Positions 5,167 to 6,547 of a stretch of 6,547 nucleotides of DNA are shown one piece after another (the stretch's first letter is position 1; every line of letters starts with the position of its first letter). The stretch comes from an uncultured beta proteobacterium (GTDB lineage Bacteria > Pseudomonadota > Gammaproteobacteria > Burkholderiales > Burkholderiaceae_C). The translations under genes and the position numbers were made by a program. The notes below the pieces were generated by a model, which did no database searches, was not told where the DNA came from, and was given only the letters and a program-made list of their open reading frames with translations. The stretch lies in the NCBI GenBank assembly GCA_903840825.1, contig CAIMHL010000588.1:1-6547 (forward strand). The letters are read 5' to 3'.

Positions 5167-5652
5167 TTAATCCCTGAAGTTGTCAAAGCTCAGCGGCAAG
5201 TCAGACATTTCTTTCTTGATCAACGCCATGGCGGCCTGCAGGTCGTCGCGCTTGGCACCGGTAACACGCACTTTTTCTTCCTGAATCGCGCCTTGCACTT
5301 TCAGCTTGCTGTCTTTAAGGAGGCGCTGGATTTTTTTCGCCATTTCGCTCTCAATGCCGCTGCGCACCTTGATGACGCGTTTGACCTTGTCGCCGCCAAT
5401 TTTCTGAATGTCACCAATGTCCAGAAAACGCACGTCCACGTCGCGCTTGGTGAGTTTGTTACGCAGGATGTCTTCAATCTGGGTGATCTGAAACTCGGCG
5501 TCGCCGATCAGCGTCATCTCTTTGTCTTTGAGTTCGATGGACGCGGGCGTGCCTTTGAAGTCAAAGCGGGTGGTGATTTCTTTGGTGGTGTTTTCTACGG
5601 CGTGTTTCACGTCCACCATCTTGGCGTCGCAAACAGTATCAAAAGAGGGCAT
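5167..5652 (-). CDS. yajQ: YajQ family nucleotide-binding protein
   Basis: A 161-residue cytoplasmic protein matching E. coli YajQ (about 163 residues) along its length: MPSFDTVCDAKMVDVKHAVENT at the start, TRFDFKG (28-34), DILRNKLTKR, the centre VIKVRSGIESEMAKKIQRLLKDSKLKVQ, then RVTGAKRDDLQAAMALIKK and the C-terminal FDNFRD. The family folds as two RNP/ferredoxin-like domains. YajQ homologues have been reported to bind nucleotides or RNA, and a Xanthomonas relative binds cyclic di-GMP, so a signalling role is possible but not demonstrable here. The start gives the canonical MPSFD N-terminus; a GTGAG on the minus strand (complement of 5659-5663 region) is a weak ribosome binding site. It is divergent from murB with a 34-base gap, so its promoter must lie largely inside murB. 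Confidence 0.93.
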   Translation of the reverse strand: MPSFDTVCDAKMVDVKHAVENTTKEITTRFDFKGTPASIELKDKEMTLIGDAEFQITQIEDILRNKLTKRDVDVRFLDIGDIQKIGGDKVKRVIKVRSGIESEMAKKIQRLLKDSKLKVQGAIQEEKVRVTGAKRDDLQAAMALIKKEMSDLPLSFDNFRD

Positions 5653-5653
5653 G

Positions 5654-5686
5654 GGAGGTACTCACAAAATGGTCGACAATCCCTAG
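5654..5686 (+). promoter_or_regulatory. Shine-Dalgarno sequence plus five-codon ORF abutting murB
   Basis: GGAGGT (5654-5659) is a near-perfect Shine-Dalgarno sequence placed nine bases before an ATG at 5669. That ATG opens ATG GTC GAC AAT CCC TAG (MVDNP-stop, 5669-5686), and the TAG is followed immediately, in the same frame, by the murB ATG at 5687. The murB ATG has no ribosome binding site of its own. This is either a minimal leader ORF from which ribosomes reinitiate, or an N-terminal extension of murB interrupted by a nonsense change (for example CAG to TAG). Confidence 0.5.
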
Positions 5687-6547
5687 ATGTTAGTCGAGAA
5701 AAATGTTCCCCTGCAGGCTTTTAATACCTTCCACATCGTGGCCCGGGCGCACGCGCTGGTGCGGATCGCCAGTGAGTCCGATGTGCTGGAAGTGCTCCAT
5801 TCCCCCGAGTGGGCGGCGTCGCCCAAATTCGTTTTGGGCGGTGGTAGCAATATCGTGCTCACAGGCGATGTGAAGCCCTTGGTCCTGAAAGTCGAGATCA
5901 TGGGGTGCCGTTTGGTGGCCGAGACGGCTAAGGCTTTTATTGTGGAAAGTGGCGCAGGCGAGGGCTGGCACAGCTTTGTGGCCTGGACGCTGGCGCAGGG
6001 TTACCCGGGGCTGGAAAACATGGCCCTGATTCCCGGCACGGTGGGCGCCTCGCCGGTGCAAAACGTGGGCGCTTACGGGGTTGAGCTGCAAGACCGCTTT
6101 GAATCTCTGGACGCCATAGATCTGCAAACTGGCCAGCTTTTCACCCTGAACGCCGCGCAGTGCGGCTTTGGCTACCGCGATTCGGTCTTCAAACACGCCT
6201 CGGGGTGGAAAGATCAGGCGCTGATTTTGCGGGTTCGCTTCAGCCTGCCCAAGGTCTGGAAGCCGGTGCTGGGTTACGCCGATATTGATAAAAAAATGAT
6301 GGAACACGGCTGCACCCAGCCCAGCGCGCAACAGCTGTTTGACTGGGTGTGTGAGATTCGCCGCGCCAAGCTGCCCGACCCTGACGTTATTTGCAACGCG
6401 GGCAGCTTTTTCAAAAACCCCACGGTGTCGCCCGAGCAGTGCGAAGACATCATTGCCCGCGACCCGAAAGTGGTGCATTACCACCTGGCCGACGGTTCGG
6501 TCAAACTCGCCGCTGGCTGGCTGATTGACTCTTGCGGCTGGCGCGGC
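5687..6547 (+). CDS. murB: UDP-N-acetylenolpyruvoylglucosamine reductase MurB, 3'-truncated by window edge
   Basis: A cytoplasmic FAD enzyme that reduces UDP-GlcNAc-enolpyruvate with NADPH to UDP-MurNAc, the second committed step of peptidoglycan precursor synthesis. 287 codons are visible and the frame is open at the window end (E. coli MurB about 342 residues). Motifs: NTFHI (13-17), the FAD pyrophosphate loop LGGGSN (50-55), NMALIPGTVGASPVQNVGAYG (111-131), FGYRDSVFK (161-169) with the conserved Tyr163/Arg164, and NAGSFFKNP (237-245), whose Ser240 corresponds to the catalytic proton donor. The third catalytic residue, a C-terminal Glu, lies beyond the window. The YR-containing segment indicates the E. 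coli-like type I enzyme. ATG 5687 is the first start after an in-frame TAG at 5684, and the N-terminus MLVEKNVPLQAFNTF is normal length; see the unusual leader directly upstream. Minus-strand open frames across this gene are shadows. Confidence 0.95.
   Translation, partial: MLVEKNVPLQAFNTFHIVARAHALVRIASESDVLEVLHSPEWAASPKFVLGGGSNIVLTGDVKPLVLKVEIMGCRLVAETAKAFIVESGAGEGWHSFVAWTLAQGYPGLENMALIPGTVGASPVQNVGAYGVELQDRFESLDAIDLQTGQLFTLNAAQCGFGYRDSVFKHASGWKDQALILRVRFSLPKVWKPVLGYADIDKKMMEHGCTQPSAQQLFDWVCEIRRAKLPDPDVICNAGSFFKNPTVSPEQCEDIIARDPKVVHYHLADGSVKLAAGWLIDSCGWRG

Noticed and set aside
5293..5724. Plus-strand open frame of 143 residues across yajQ
   Set aside because: It is the reverse of the well-conserved YajQ protein. 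Its Phe/His/Val-rich translation is a complement artefact, and it would also run into the murB start.
5690..6484. A 264-residue minus-strand open frame opposite murB
   Set aside because: The plus strand carries the full set of MurB motifs in a frame open from 5687 to the window end. The minus-strand translation has no recognisable family and is a high-GC antisense shadow.
1..6547. A mobile element, prophage, defence island, CRISPR array or toxin-antitoxin system
   Set aside because: All eight genes belong to chromosomal housekeeping or metabolic families with uniform composition. There is no transposase, integrase, tRNA attachment site or regularly spaced direct repeat.

Overview
The window looks like a chromosomal housekeeping segment of a betaproteobacterium. 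The best guess is Burkholderiales, family Comamonadaceae (Rhodoferax/Polaromonas-like). This rests on moderately high GC, the style of the proteins, the tas-ybaK-plsY and yajQ/murB gene content, and short TAGCTGCT-type inverted repeats that I recall from that family. The placement is inference; no rRNA or other marker is present.

Layout from left to right. Bases 2-1585 (+) hold the 3' part of an AMP-forming acyl-CoA synthetase whose N-terminus lies outside the window. It overlaps by ATGA a short J-domain protein (1582-1917, +), and a hairpin plus T-run (about 1936-1961) closes this pair. A second same-strand group follows: a Tas-type aldo/keto reductase (1996-3060), the Cys-tRNA(Pro) deacylase YbaK (3079-3564), and the glycerol-3-phosphate acyltransferase PlsY (about 3657-4346), which has a His-rich tail and probably its own promoter. 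A 273-base spacer without a recognisable gene but rich in inverted repeats leads to an Lrp/AsnC-family regulator (4620-5084, +). This converges on yajQ (5167-5652, -), and the 82-base spacer between them is packed with small dyads. Finally yajQ is divergent, with a 34-base gap, from murB (5687 to the window end, +), which runs off the right edge with 287 codons visible.

Functions. The genes serve fatty-acid activation (acyl-CoA synthetase), phospholipid synthesis (PlsY), peptidoglycan precursor synthesis (MurB), translation quality control (YbaK), redox metabolism (Tas), transcription control (Lrp type) and nucleotide binding (YajQ). They do not form one obvious pathway. I see no phage genes, transposase, CRISPR array, toxin-antitoxin pair or defence genes.

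No clear undescribed multi-gene system is present. The observations most worth a second look are at the DNA level. First, a short inverted repeat occurs twice in opposite orientations, once in the convergent spacer and once in frame inside the acyl-CoA synthetase gene, where it seems to add about 15-20 residues. Second, murB's only good ribosome binding site sits in front of a five-codon ORF (MVDNP-stop) whose stop directly abuts the murB ATG in the same frame. Third, overlapping and mutually exclusive hairpins follow plsY. Fourth, AT-rich dyads precede the Lrp-type gene.
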